DNA from: CAVOGJ01 sp963700865
Lineage (GTDB): Bacteria > Planctomycetota > Planctomycetia > Pirellulales > Pirellulaceae
Length of the DNA stretch: 50,538 nucleotides
Assembly (NCBI GenBank): GCA_963700865.1
Contig: CAVOZC010000011.1
Coordinates: forward strand, 1-50,538
Direction of reading: 5' to 3'
The position numbers and the translations under genes are program-made. Every line of letters begins with the position of its first letter. Position 1 is the first letter of the stretch. The notes beneath the pieces were generated by a model. The model searched no databases. It was not told the DNA's origin and saw only the letters and a program-made list of their open reading frames with translations. Of the stretch, positions 18,011 through 25,411 are shown in pieces.

Positions 18011-19366
18011 GTGGATCTGGAACAGCTCATCAGCGCGACGCGGATTGTCGAATTGTCCGCCACGACCCGTGCCGACGCGATTCGCGAACTCGTCGACGCG
18101 GTCGATTGGGCCAGGGAAGGCATTTTGCCGGGCGAAGTGGTGCGGGCGGTGGAGGAACGTGAGGCCACCGCGCATACGATCGTCGATAGGGGGCTCGCGT
18201 TGCCCCACGCGCTGATCGACTGGCCAGGCGACTTTCGCGCCGTGCTCGGTCGCAGCCTGGCCGGCGTGGATTACCTTGCGACGGGCGAGCCGCTGCACTT
18301 GATTGTGTTGCTCGTGGTGGGAAAGGGCGGCGTCCGGCTGCACCTGGATGTACTCGCCGCCGTCGCGAGAGTCATGGAAGACGGTGACTTTCGGCGGGAG
18401 CTTGTCCAGGCCACCAGCGTTGCCGCAATCAAACAGCTACTTGTCGATCGAGCCAGCCAGCAGCGGTTGCCTCAGCCGCAGGTCACCGAAATGCCACAAC
18501 GGAGTGTCGCCATTGTTCAACACGCCGTTGGATTGGCCGAGTCCTTGTCGGCACAAGCGATCCTGATTGCCTTGGATGATGGACAAAGCGTGCCGTGGAC
18601 GCCCATGAAATCCTGGTCCGGGCGACTGCTGATGATTACCACAAAGCAAAACGAAGCGCTGGTGGCGAAGCGTCCCGATACGCACCTGTTTGATATCCCC
18701 AACGCCAGTCTCTCACGCATGGATCGGGCCAACTTGGGGCTGCTGTTGGCGGCGGCTCATGGATTGGTGGATCACGAGAAAGAGGTGGTCTGCATTACCG
18801 GGCCCCGTGGACAGGCGCTGGACAGCATTTCCGTGACCCGGCCGGCCATCCATCTCAGCGCAGTATTTCCGGATCGCGGACAGCATACGACCACCGGAAT
18901 TCCCCCCGCGGTGATCTTGCGCGTCTTGTCCTTGGCAATCGAACTCGGTTCGGAGGGCCGGGAAGCCCATCCGGTCGGCGCCATGTTTGTCATCGGCGAT
19001 GCCCGGCAGGTCATGCCATACACGCAGCAACTGGTGCTCAACCCCTTCTATGGGTTCGCGCGTCGATTACGCAACGTGTTGGACCCCAGTTTGACGGAAA
19101 CCGTCAAAGAATTCGCACTGCTCGACGGCGCATTCATTGTCGAGACGGACGGTGTGATCAAAAGTGCTGGTACCTACCTGATTCCCCAGGCACATGTGGC
19201 CGACCTGCCGGGAGGATTGGGAGCCCGGCATCAGGCCGCGGCGGCGATTACGGTTGATACCGGAGCGATCGCCATTACTGTCAGCCAGTCCACCGGTACG
19301 GTGACCCTGTTCCAGGGCGGCTGTGTCGTCCTGGCTCTAGAACGAGCGACCTTGACGCGTTGGTAG
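18011..19366 (+). CDS. PTS EIIA-like / pyruvate-kinase-C-like / diadenylate cyclase (DAC) fusion protein
   Basis: A 451-residue three-part protein, with a GTG start at 18011 (the only one suited to the domain start). Residues 1-150 match the fructose/nitrogen-type EIIA fold, with the phospho-acceptor motif GLALPHA (His66) and the downstream sheet-helix pattern LHLIVLLV, LHLDVLAAVARVM. Residues 160-285 resemble the pyruvate-kinase C-terminal alpha/beta domain found in archaeal-type CdaZ/DacZ. Residues 290-451 are a DAC (DisA_N) domain: HPVGAMFVIGD, DGA (372-374) and GARHQAAAAI (RHQ at 406-408 in place of RHR), with VSQSTGTVTLFQGG at the end. DAC domains make c-di-AMP from two ATP. The predicted protein is cytosolic. 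A PTS phosphate input controlling cyclic dinucleotide output is my inference. Confidence 0.85.
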   Translation: MDLEQLISATRIVELSATTRADAIRELVDAVDWAREGILPGEVVRAVEEREATAHTIVDRGLALPHALIDWPGDFRAVLGRSLAGVDYLATGEPLHLIVLLVVGKGGVRLHLDVLAAVARVMEDGDFRRELVQATSVAAIKQLLVDRASQQRLPQPQVTEMPQRSVAIVQHAVGLAESLSAQAILIALDDGQSVPWTPMKSWSGRLLMITTKQNEALVAKRPDTHLFDIPNASLSRMDRANLGLLLAAAHGLVDHEKEVVCITGPRGQALDSISVTRPAIHLSAVFPDRGQHTTTGIPPAVILRVLSLAIELGSEGREAHPVGAMFVIGDARQVMPYTQQLVLNPFYGFARRLRNVLDPSLTETVKEFALLDGAFIVETDGVIKSAGTYLIPQAHVADLPGGLGARHQAAAAITVDTGAIAITVSQSTGTVTLFQGGCVVLALERATLTRW

Positions 19367-19466
19367 GCCTCGTCGATGGATCGTCTCGCATGCCATGGAA
19401 CTGTTCGACGCAATTGCCTAAAAAGGGCAAAAGCCGCCTTTGATCAACCCCAAGGGACTGACTCTC

Positions 19467-20099
19467 GTGGACTTAAGCAAACTGCGCCGGGAGTATGGTG
19501 ATGCCCTGCCCCCCTTTGATCATCCGCTTGATGACCCGCTCAAGCAATTTGAGGCCTGGTTTCAGCAGGCGTGCCAAGCCGCCTTGCCGGAACCCAACGC
19601 GATGGTCCTGGCCACGATCGGTGAAAAGGGGCCGACGCAGCGTACGGTGCTGCTCAAATATTACGATCAACATGGATTCGTGTTCTTCACGAACTACGGT
19701 AGTCGTAAAGCCAGGCACATCGAACAAGATGCGCATGTGGCTCTGTTGTTTCCGTGGTATCCGTTGCAGCGGCAAGTCGAAATCAATGGCCGAGCCGAAA
19801 AGACCACCACCTTGGAATCGTTGAAATATTTTGCAGCGCGGCCCCGAGGTGCCCAATTGGGTGCCTGGGCGTCGCCGCAGAGTTCCGTCGTGAAATCACC
19901 GGCATTCTTCGAAGCCAAGCTGGCGGAACTGCGCCATAAGTTCGCCGACGGAGAAATTCCCTGGCCGACCTTCTGGGGCGGCTATCGCGTCGTTCCCTAT
20001 CGATTCGAATTCTGGCAGGGGCGAGAAAATCGGCTCCACGACCGCCAGCAGTACGTTTGGCAGGACGGCCAATGGCAAATCGAGCGGTTGGCGCCATGA
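19467..20099 (+). CDS. pdxH: Pyridoxamine/pyridoxine 5'-phosphate oxidase
   Basis: This FMN enzyme oxidises pyridoxine or pyridoxamine 5'-phosphate to pyridoxal 5'-phosphate in vitamin B6 synthesis or salvage. The length is about 210 residues, normal for PdxH. Landmarks are the N-terminal LRREYGDALPPFDH, DPLKQFEAWFQQA, the FMN-contacting RTVLLKYYDQHGFVFFTNY and SRKARHI, ARPRGAQLGAWASPQSS, and the C-terminal dimerisation motif WGGYRVVPYRFEFWQG with ENRLHDR. I placed the start at GTG 19467 because AAGGGA lies nine bases upstream and the family begins there; a TTG at 19440 would add nine residues. A direct-repeat element begins 28 bases after its stop. Confidence 0.95.
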   Translation: MDLSKLRREYGDALPPFDHPLDDPLKQFEAWFQQACQAALPEPNAMVLATIGEKGPTQRTVLLKYYDQHGFVFFTNYGSRKARHIEQDAHVALLFPWYPLQRQVEINGRAEKTTTLESLKYFAARPRGAQLGAWASPQSSVVKSPAFFEAKLAELRHKFADGEIPWPTFWGGYRVVPYRFEFWQGRENRLHDRQQYVWQDGQWQIERLAP

Positions 20100-20126
20100 T
20101 GGAGTAACGCGACCGGTCAATGGCTG

Positions 20127-20727
20127 GGTGGGTGGCTGCATCCCTTCTCATCAGAATCTGGGGTTGTCAATTATGGCTCGCGGCTGAGAAAGTCGACGAA
20201 CTGCTCGGGGCCTCTGACACGCGTTCTTCTCATCGCGCGACGATGCCCCGAGTGGCGACCGTAGCTGAAAACCACGAAGCACACGAAGGCCACGAAGGAC
20301 TCTGTTTAGCGAGGACTCCATCGACCACGGTCAAGGGGCGGGCCGTTCCAGTCGCTGGCGTATGACGCTTAGAAACTCGACCGCGCCGTTGGTCGGTCAC
20401 TTCGTGCCCTTCGTGTTCTTCGTGGTTCGCCCGCCTGGTCAACCAGCTTGCCAGTAACGGTGTGGCGAAAGTAGTGACCGTTGTTACCCGCCTGTGAAGA
20501 ACACTTAGGCGAGAGCACCATAACCTTGTCGCCAGAGGGACATCGCGATATACTCGTGGTGCCATGGCCTCGGCGATGTAACCGTGAACCACCCAGTGGG
20601 ACCAGGTACCGCCAACCACGCAGGACCACGCGTCCGGCCACCTAACCACCGGATGAACGCGAGCCGGAATTGCCGGGCTGACTCGCTTCGCTCGGATCAT
20701 CGGTGGCCGGCCGCGTTATCCTGAACG
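20127..20727 (+). repeat. ~600-bp direct repeat, copy 1 (gene cassette without a clear gene)
   Basis: This element is about 98-99% identical to 21242-21840. It contains an inverted pair of ACGAAG-heptad tracts and ends in an attC-like site. No convincing gene is present on either strand; a 156-codon minus-strand frame overlaps the attC-like site and is probably chance. The left edge (GGTGGGTGGCTGC) differs from copy 2 (GTTAGGTGGCTGC) in just the first few bases, right at the expected recombination point. It sits 28 bases after pdxH. Confidence 0.8.
20270..20427. repeat. Inverted repeat of ACGAAG-heptad tracts (copy 1)
   Basis: A 27-base tract at 20270-20296 (aaccacgaagcacacgaagg and on) is matched, with two mismatches, by the reverse complement of 20401-20427. 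The arms are separated by 104 bases and each is built of roughly nine-base units containing CACGAAG. Such tracts occur widely between genes in environmental bacteria and give spurious 'HEEHEGHE' peptides. They could form a long hairpin. Confidence 0.75.
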
Positions 20728-20734
20728 GTTCTGT
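20640..20734 (+). other. attC-like recombination site 1
   Basis: The outer left box ACCTAAC (20640-20646) is followed by an inner arm GATGAACGCGAGCCGG. About 40 bases on comes the opposing arm CCGGCCGCGTTATC, then the outer right box GTTCTGT (20728-20734). The two inner arms pair perfectly except for two unpaired bases (G and A) on the left arm, the hallmark of extrahelical bases in integron attC sites. The right box starts the next element and is exactly complementary to that element's own left box. Confidence 0.72.
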
Positions 20735-21241
20735 CTAAAAAGTGCGCGGTGGTTGCATGGATGGGCGTGTTTTCAATTGATGGATCGTTGGTTGCACGTT
20801 GCGGCGGCAATGAACCACTCGCGCGTGAGTGCGTGAGTGTGTCGCCGATGGTCCGCTTCGGAGATGCGGCATTGCTTCGAATCGGAATGCACGGCGAATT
20901 TCGTAGTCCAATTCTTCGTTCTATCGGTCTATTCCTTCGGCAAAGATGAATCGCCGCAGCATTTGCGCGGTCTGAGTCTCTCACGGAGGCGCGGAGCACA
21001 CGGAGGGAGTTGTCGATTTTCTCCGTGAGCCCCGTGACTCCGTGAGATCAAATGCAGACGTGTTGGCCGCAAACACTTGGTGCACGGCAACCCGAGTCGG
21101 TATGATGACTAGGTGAAGCGAGCCCCGAGGTCATCGTGTTTGCCGCTTCAAAACAGACAGAACAACGAAATGCACGGGAGCAACGGGTCGCGCGTTTCGG
21201 TACTTGTTGACGCCAACTCCGTTGCCCCGTGATATCAAACG
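20729..21241 (+). other. 513-bp cassette-like element between the two direct repeats
   Basis: The element begins at G^TTCTGT and ends at G^TTAGGT. Its attC-like left box (ACAGAAC, 21157) is the exact complement of its own first box, as expected for a once-circular integron cassette. Inside, 20973-21050 contains an inverted pair of CACGGAG-type tracts (ctcacggaggcgcggagc and its partner near ctccgtgagccccgtgactc). Short frames of 60-66 codons exist but none resembles a protein family, so I regard the element as carrying no recognisable gene. Confidence 0.65.
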
Positions 21242-21247
21242 TTAGGT
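21157..21247 (+). other. attC-like recombination site 2
   Basis: The left box is ACAGAAC (21157-21163), the inner arm CACGGGAGCAACGG (21173-21186), the opposing arm CCGTTGCCCCGTG (21219-21231) and the right box GTTAGGT (21241-21247, matching the GTTRRRY consensus). The arms pair along their whole length apart from a single extra A on the left arm. The loop is about 32 bases. Orientation is the same as the other sites. Confidence 0.75.
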
Positions 21248-21840
21248 GGCTGCATCCCTTCTCATCAGAATCTGGGATGTCAATTATCGCTCGCGGCTGA
21301 GAAAGTCGACGAATTGCTCGGGGCCTCTGACACGCGTTCTTCTCATCGCGCGACGATGCCCCGAGTGGCGACCGTAGCTGAAAACCACGAAGCACACGAA
21401 GGCCACGAAGGACTCTGTTTAGCGAGGACTCCATCGACCACGGTCAAGGGGCGGGCCGTTCCAGTCGCTGGCGTATGACGCTTAGAAACTCGACCGCGCC
21501 GTTGGTCGGTCACTTCGTGCCCTTCGTGTTCTTCGTGGTTCGCCCGCCTGGTCAACCAGCTTGCCAGTAACGGTGTGGCGAAAGTAGTGACCGTTGTTAC
21601 CCGCCTGCTAAGAACACTTAGGCGAGAGCACCATAACCTTGTCGCCAGAGGGACATCGCGATATACTCGTGGTGCCATGGCCTCGGCGATGTAACCGTGA
21701 ATCACCCAATGGGACCAGGTACCGCCAACCACGCACGACCACGCGTCCGGCCACCTAACCACCGGATGAACGCGAGCCGGAATTGCCGGGCTGACTCGCT
21801 TCGCTCGGATCATCGGTGGCCGGCCGCGTTATCCTGAACG
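21242..21840 (+). repeat. ~600-bp direct repeat, copy 2 (gene cassette without a clear gene)
   Basis: This is a near-identical copy of 20127-20727; the few substitutions include two that would change residues in the minus-strand 156-codon frame. It begins exactly at the GTTAGGT box and its attC-like left box, ACCTAAC at 21753, is the perfect complement. It ends at 21840, 180 bases before tRNA-Gly. No transposase and no terminal inverted repeats are present, which argues against an insertion sequence. Confidence 0.8.
21383..21540. repeat. Inverted repeat of ACGAAG-heptad tracts (copy 2)
   Basis: This is the same 27-base inverted pair as in copy 1, here at 21383-21409 and 21514-21540 with identical spacing. 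It is fully conserved between the two cassettes. Confidence 0.75.
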
Positions 21841-21847
21841 GTGGGGC
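21753..21847 (+). other. attC-like recombination site 3
   Basis: The left box ACCTAAC (21753-21759) and inner arms GATGAACGCGAGCCGG (21765-21780) and CCGGCCGCGTTATC (21820-21833) are identical to site 1. The expected right box reads GTGGGGC (21841-21847) and departs from GTTRRRY, so this may mark the end of the compact part of the array. Confidence 0.7.
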
Positions 21848-22020
21848 TTCGACCACCGCGGCACGGCGGGGACATGCGATGCTGGTCGGTATGGCGGAAG
21901 GGAGGCCAGGTGGCGCGAACCTGCCCCAACGGGCAATCGACTGGGTCGGATCCACCAGAGAAGTGGACTGTTGTAAAATCCTGCTCAGGTTAAAATAAAT
22001 GAGTCGCAGCGAGTGCTACT

Positions 22021-22091
22021 GCGGGTGTAGCTCAATGGTAGAGCATCGGCTTCCCAAGCCGACTACGAGGGTTCGATTCCCTTCACCCGCT
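22021..22091 (+). tRNA. tRNA-Gly (anticodon CCC)
   Basis: A 71-base cloverleaf: acceptor stem GCGGGTG (22021-22027) pairs with CACCCGC (22084-22090), discriminator T. The D-arm is tagctcaatggtagagc. The anticodon stem TCGGC/GCCGA carries loop TTCCCAA, so the anticodon is CCC (Gly). The T-arm contains GGTTCGATTCC. CCA is not encoded. It lies immediately downstream of the repeated cassettes. Confidence 0.96.
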
Positions 22092-23268
22092 TTGCTTTTT
22101 CTCGGGTTCTCCACACTTCTAAAAAGACCCGATCGCCTCCGTTGATCGTCATTGACCCCTTCCGCGCCTCAAACGCATTCGTTCGAGAGCATCGGCTGCG
22201 GGGCGCGCGTGAGTAGTTTTCCAGGCCAAAGAACGGGGCACTTCGGGAACTTGTTGGTGACAAAGCGAATTGCGCCAGCCGTACAAGGGCCCCAGGAAAA
22301 CCATGGTCACATGCAGGCTTCGACCATACTCACACTCTCCGCCCGATTTTCCGTGGCATCTCCCCGCCGGCTAGCCCTGGCCGCGGAGAAACGCACTGCC
22401 CAGGAAGTCGAGACCATTGAAAAGGCGATTGGGGAGTGAGATGCGAAGCCCAAGAGGGTCGCCCGCGACGACGAAAAACGTGGCGCGGAAATCGACGAAA
22501 AAATAGGAACGGGCCGTCGCCGCTCGGCGTCACCCGTCCACCGATCATCCGGCGGAGTCCGTGTGCCGAAACGCGGCGGGGTCAAATAACCTGGTTTGAC
22601 ATTTGCATGCCAGCCCAGAATACGGCAGTTTCTGCGGGGTATTGGGCCGTCGGAAAGCAGGAAAGGGAGTCCGGCAGACGAGCTCTTTCGTTTGGCAAGC
22701 CTTTTCAATCTTCAAAAAGGTGCCGTCGATTGGGCCCGGCGGCGCCTCGATGCATGTTTCCAGCCGGCTATTCACCAACCACTCACTCCCACGGCAATCT
22801 GGGAAGTTGAATAGCGAGATGGCAATCTAGATCCGGCATGACTTAACTTGCGTGTTGCAAATAGATTACGGTGAACGGGACCTAAAAACGAAGGTATTCC
22901 GTGACGCGGCGCGGTAGTGATACAGTTTGGATTGAGCATCAGTTGTCGGCGGCAGGCACGGCGTCGCGACGCATCGGTATCGCCCATTCGGCAGACCAGC
23001 AATTTTTTCTTCACCTGAGTCGGCGGAGGTGCATTAGGCAACGCGCCATGAGCCATATTCGGAACCCGTATATCACTCACGCCAGGAGATTGATTTGAAA
23101 CAACGTGCTTATAAGATTGGGGTGACGGCGATTCAGCCCTTGGCTAACACTTCTGTTCAGCCCTGGTTTCTGCCATTCTCGATGCCGGGGGCAGTGTGAA
23201 TCCTGCCAGGCACACCTCAGGGCGGGGGCGTGGTGAAGTAGTACACGCCAAAAGGGCTTTCAACATTT
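22092..23268. other. 1.2-kb stretch without a recognisable gene
   Basis: Several overlapping frames of 60-130 codons exist on both strands, but none has a recognisable domain, good initiation signal or consistent codon pattern. The stretch between about 22311 and 22580 alternates between frames encoding plausible helical peptides (for example AAEKRTAQEVETIEKAIGE) and could be a decayed small gene. No attC-like site, promoter or RNA could be supported. Confidence 0.4.
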
Positions 23269-23821
23269 ATGCCTGACGAGTCACTACTGCGATCCACGAT
23301 AGTCAAGCTGGCGATTCCGGTAATCACCATTATTGCTCTGCTGTTGATCACGAAACGACGCGGTATTTCTGGAAAGAGAATTTGGGCTTGCGCCGCCGAA
23401 GCCTGGCGTATTTGTTTTGTGGATCATCGTTTGGATTGAATGGATCGCGGTCACGGAATTCCTGATTAGGACCTTGGATCTGGACCAAGCCCAACCGTGG
23501 CCATCGTATCCAATCGTGATCGTCATCTTGCGGGTACTGGCGATCGGAATTGCCGGCCCGATGGCGGAAGAGCTGGTCATGCGGGGTTGCGTACTGCACC
23601 TGTTGCAGCGGACCCTTCTTGGCATTTACGGGGCGATTGCGGTCATTTCGCTCGGCTGGGCAGCATTACATTATTCCTACGGAATCGGTACGATGCTGCT
23701 AATTGTCGTGGACGGCGTTTTGTTTGGAACAGCGAGAGTCCACAGCAAGTCGCTATGGACGCCCATCGCAATGCACTCACTTGGAAACATGATATCTATT
23801 GGGCAATCGTTGATTGGGTGA
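23269..23821 (+). pseudogene. CPBP intramembrane metalloprotease, one frameshift near the N-terminus
   Basis: The ATG at 23269 starts MPDESLLRSTIVKLAIP and a first membrane helix. The natural continuation is in the +1 frame from about 23355 (open reading from TTG 23417 to 23821), encoding the rest of a CPBP/Abi protease. The motifs AEELVMRG (EExxxR), ALHYSYG and a C-terminal HSLGN lie in membrane helices. The combined length of about 185 residues is normal for small CPBP proteins. The stop is followed 29 bases later by an attC-like site on the same strand, so it looks like a cassette gene. CPBP proteins process membrane substrates or give bacteriocin immunity; the role here is unknown. A single-base deletion or sequencing error explains the break. 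Confidence 0.75.
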
Positions 23822-23850
23822 GCCAACGTCGGGAAGCCATGGCGACAACT

Positions 23851-23941
23851 GACGAACCAGGCGGTCAACCGCAGCCGCCGATGACGCGGGTTGCGAAGTC
23901 ATGGTGTTTCGGCGGCAGCCCGGTTTCCGCCGTCGTTGGGC
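23851..23941 (+). other. attC-like recombination site 4 (after the CPBP gene)
   Basis: An imperfect left box (GACGAAC, 23851) precedes the inner arm AACCGCAGCCGCCGA (23867-23881), which faces TCGGCGGCAGCCCGGTT (23909-23925); they pair with small bulges. The right box is GTTGGGC (23935-23941), fitting GTTRRRY. Its complement recurs with one mismatch (GCCAAAC, 24226) at the left of the next site, as expected for cassette boundaries. Confidence 0.6.
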
Positions 23942-24016
23942 AAACCAGCGTGTGTGTGTGAAGGGCTGATTCATGGCAATCACTCGGAGGGTCTCACTTG
24001 CCACAGATCCCGATAA

Positions 24017-24220
24017 GGCGCGCCGCACACGCTGATTAATCACCTTCACCTGAGAAACCTTGCGGCGAAGCTAGTCTCGCTATCAGGGGTCTTCGTACGA
24101 TTCGGCACGTGGGACCACGAGATGGATCATTTTGGGTTCACCTACGTCATGCGTGACGATGAAATTGGTTGGAAAATCGTCATTGCAGTGGCTCACGACT
24201 CAACTCAAACCAAGGAATGA
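24017..24220 (+). pseudogene. Remnant of an NTF2/SnoaL-like protein (C-terminal part)
   Basis: The frame is open from 24017 to the stop at 24218-24220 and reads LRNLAAKLVSLSGVFVRFG, then WDHEMDHFGFTYVMRDDE, then IGWKIVIAVAHDSTQ. The ending (aromatic strand followed by WKIVIAVAHD) is typical of DUF4440/SnoaL-like NTF2 folds. No start codon with a ribosome-binding site is in frame. The first half may lie in another frame beginning at the ATG near 23973 (MAITRRVSLATDPDKARRTR), which would again need a frameshift. The stop is 5 bases before an attC-like site. Confidence 0.4.
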
Positions 24221-24225
24221 ACGCC

Positions 24226-24287
24226 GCCAAACACCCGATTGCAGCGGATGGCGGTACACGCTGCCGCTAATGCCAAGGTCGTTGGGA
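24226..24287 (+). other. attC-like recombination site 5
   Basis: The left box is GCCAAAC (24226-24232), the inner arm GATTGCAGCGG, the opposing arm CCGCTAATGC and the right box GTTGGGA (24281-24287). The arms pair with two unpaired bases on the left side. This is a short site of about 60 bases. The left box complements the previous right box GTTGGGC except at one position. Confidence 0.55.
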
Positions 24288-24303
24288 CAGCAGAAGTAAA
24301 TTG

Positions 24304-24927
24304 ATGAACGTCCTCCAACCTGTGAACGTGGTTTTCTTCATCGGGCTTGTCGTCTACTTCTCGATTCGGCACCACTTCATCCAGCGAACGAAATCCGAGA
24401 AAATGATTATTCGACAGGTTGACGCTGTCGAAAAAATATTACTCGCCGTAATGTCGGTCACCGTCCTTCTACTGCCGTTTCTCTACCTCTTCACGCCGCT
24501 TCTATCATTTGCCGACTATGAACTGGATTGGTTCGTCCGCTTGGTTGGCACAGCAGTCATGATCTTTGCGCTTTGGCTCTTTTGGCGATCGCACGTTGAT
24601 CTCGGCCAAAACTGGTCTGTCAGCCTCGAATTACGGGAAGGCCATCAATTAATCTCACACGGCGTCTATGGCCGAGTACGTCATCCGATGTACGCGTCCA
24701 TATGGCTGTGGGGACTCGCTCAGGGAATGATGCTTGAGAATTGGCTGGCAGGCTGGTCAGTTCTGCTGGCATTCGCAACAATGTATTTCATTCGGGTTCC
24801 TCGCGAAGAGCTCCTAATGTGCGAAAGGTTTGGAGACCACTACCACGATTACGCCCAACGGACAGGTCGTCTCGTTCCACGGTTCACAAGCGCTGCCGAA
24901 CAAACGGATGAACGTGAGCCGGAGTAG
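24304..24927 (+). CDS. Isoprenylcysteine carboxyl methyltransferase (ICMT/PEMT) family membrane protein
   Basis: This is a 207-residue membrane methyltransferase-like protein. It has four or five membrane helices and the family core HGVYGRVRHPMYASIWLWG, followed by RVPREELLMCERFGDHYHDYAQRTGRLVP, the S-adenosylmethionine and lipid-binding region of ICMT/PEMT proteins. Bacterial members methylate lipids or other membrane substrates; the substrate here is not known. I prefer the ATG at 24304 to the TTG at 24301. The last ten codons lie inside an attC-like site, as is common for cassette genes. Its AT content is higher than that of the flanking core genes, consistent with a mobile origin. Confidence 0.85.
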   Translation: MNVLQPVNVVFFIGLVVYFSIRHHFIQRTKSEKMIIRQVDAVEKILLAVMSVTVLLLPFLYLFTPLLSFADYELDWFVRLVGTAVMIFALWLFWRSHVDLGQNWSVSLELREGHQLISHGVYGRVRHPMYASIWLWGLAQGMMLENWLAGWSVLLAFATMYFIRVPREELLMCERFGDHYHDYAQRTGRLVPRFTSAAEQTDEREPE

Positions 24928-24989
24928 GTCGGCTGGCTCGCTGCGCTCGGCAAAGTTAACTCCCGGCCGCGTTATCGCAGACGTTACTC
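24895..24989 (+). other. attC-like recombination site 6
   Basis: The left box is GCCGAAC (24895-24901) and the inner arm GATGAACGTGAGCCGG (24907-24922), nearly identical to sites 1 and 3. The opposing arm CCGGCCGCGTTATC (24963-24976) is identical to them and the right box is GTTACTC (24983-24989). The shared arms show that the cassettes at 20-22 kb and this one belong to the same family of sites. Confidence 0.7.
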
Positions 24990-25411
24990 CACAGGTCATC
25001 TGCCGCTTCCCGCACATCCTGCTGGGAAGGCTGGGTGTACCGCCAGATGTAGCGGTCGGAGACCTGGCCGGAAATTATCCGGGCGCAGCGTACTCCTTTT
25101 TTTCCGCTCAGCGGCGGAGCGACGTGTGCCGGAGCACGGGGGCTAAGGTCAATCTGGTTCTTCTCGGAGAGCTTGGAGTTTCGCATGGTCCGCTTGCTCT
25201 GGCTCCAGTCCCATCAACTCATACGTCTTGTGAATCAGCCGTAAACCCACCCTTTACTGAATGCCCATTCGTACCTGTTTCGCCGTCCCAAGCAGCGATG
25301 TTCGGATGCTAAAGGGGATGTTACAATGTATGGAACATCAGCTCTATGGTCGGCGGCGTTCTTGCTGGAGTCGACCGTGGCGGACCAAGCAACGGCGACG
25401 GGAGGCATCCA
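24990..25411. other. 422-bp stretch without a recognisable gene
   Basis: Frames on both strands are short and unlike known families. The minus-strand frame 24956-25186 and the neighbouring frame encoding GLRLIHKTYELMGLEPEQ could be fragments of one decayed gene, but I cannot name it. The last 70 bases lead into the antitoxin gene and probably hold its promoter. Confidence 0.4.

Noticed and set aside
20230..20700. 156-codon minus-strand frame present in both repeat copies (also 21343-21813)
   Set aside because: It overlaps the attC-like site, contains the HEEHEGHE peptide produced by ACGAAG tracts, and has no domain or ribosome-binding site. Conservation is explained by the DNA duplication.
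20127..21840. Duplicated 600-bp element as an insertion sequence or composite transposon
   Set aside because: No transposase, no terminal inverted repeats and no target duplication; boundaries fit cassette recombination sites.
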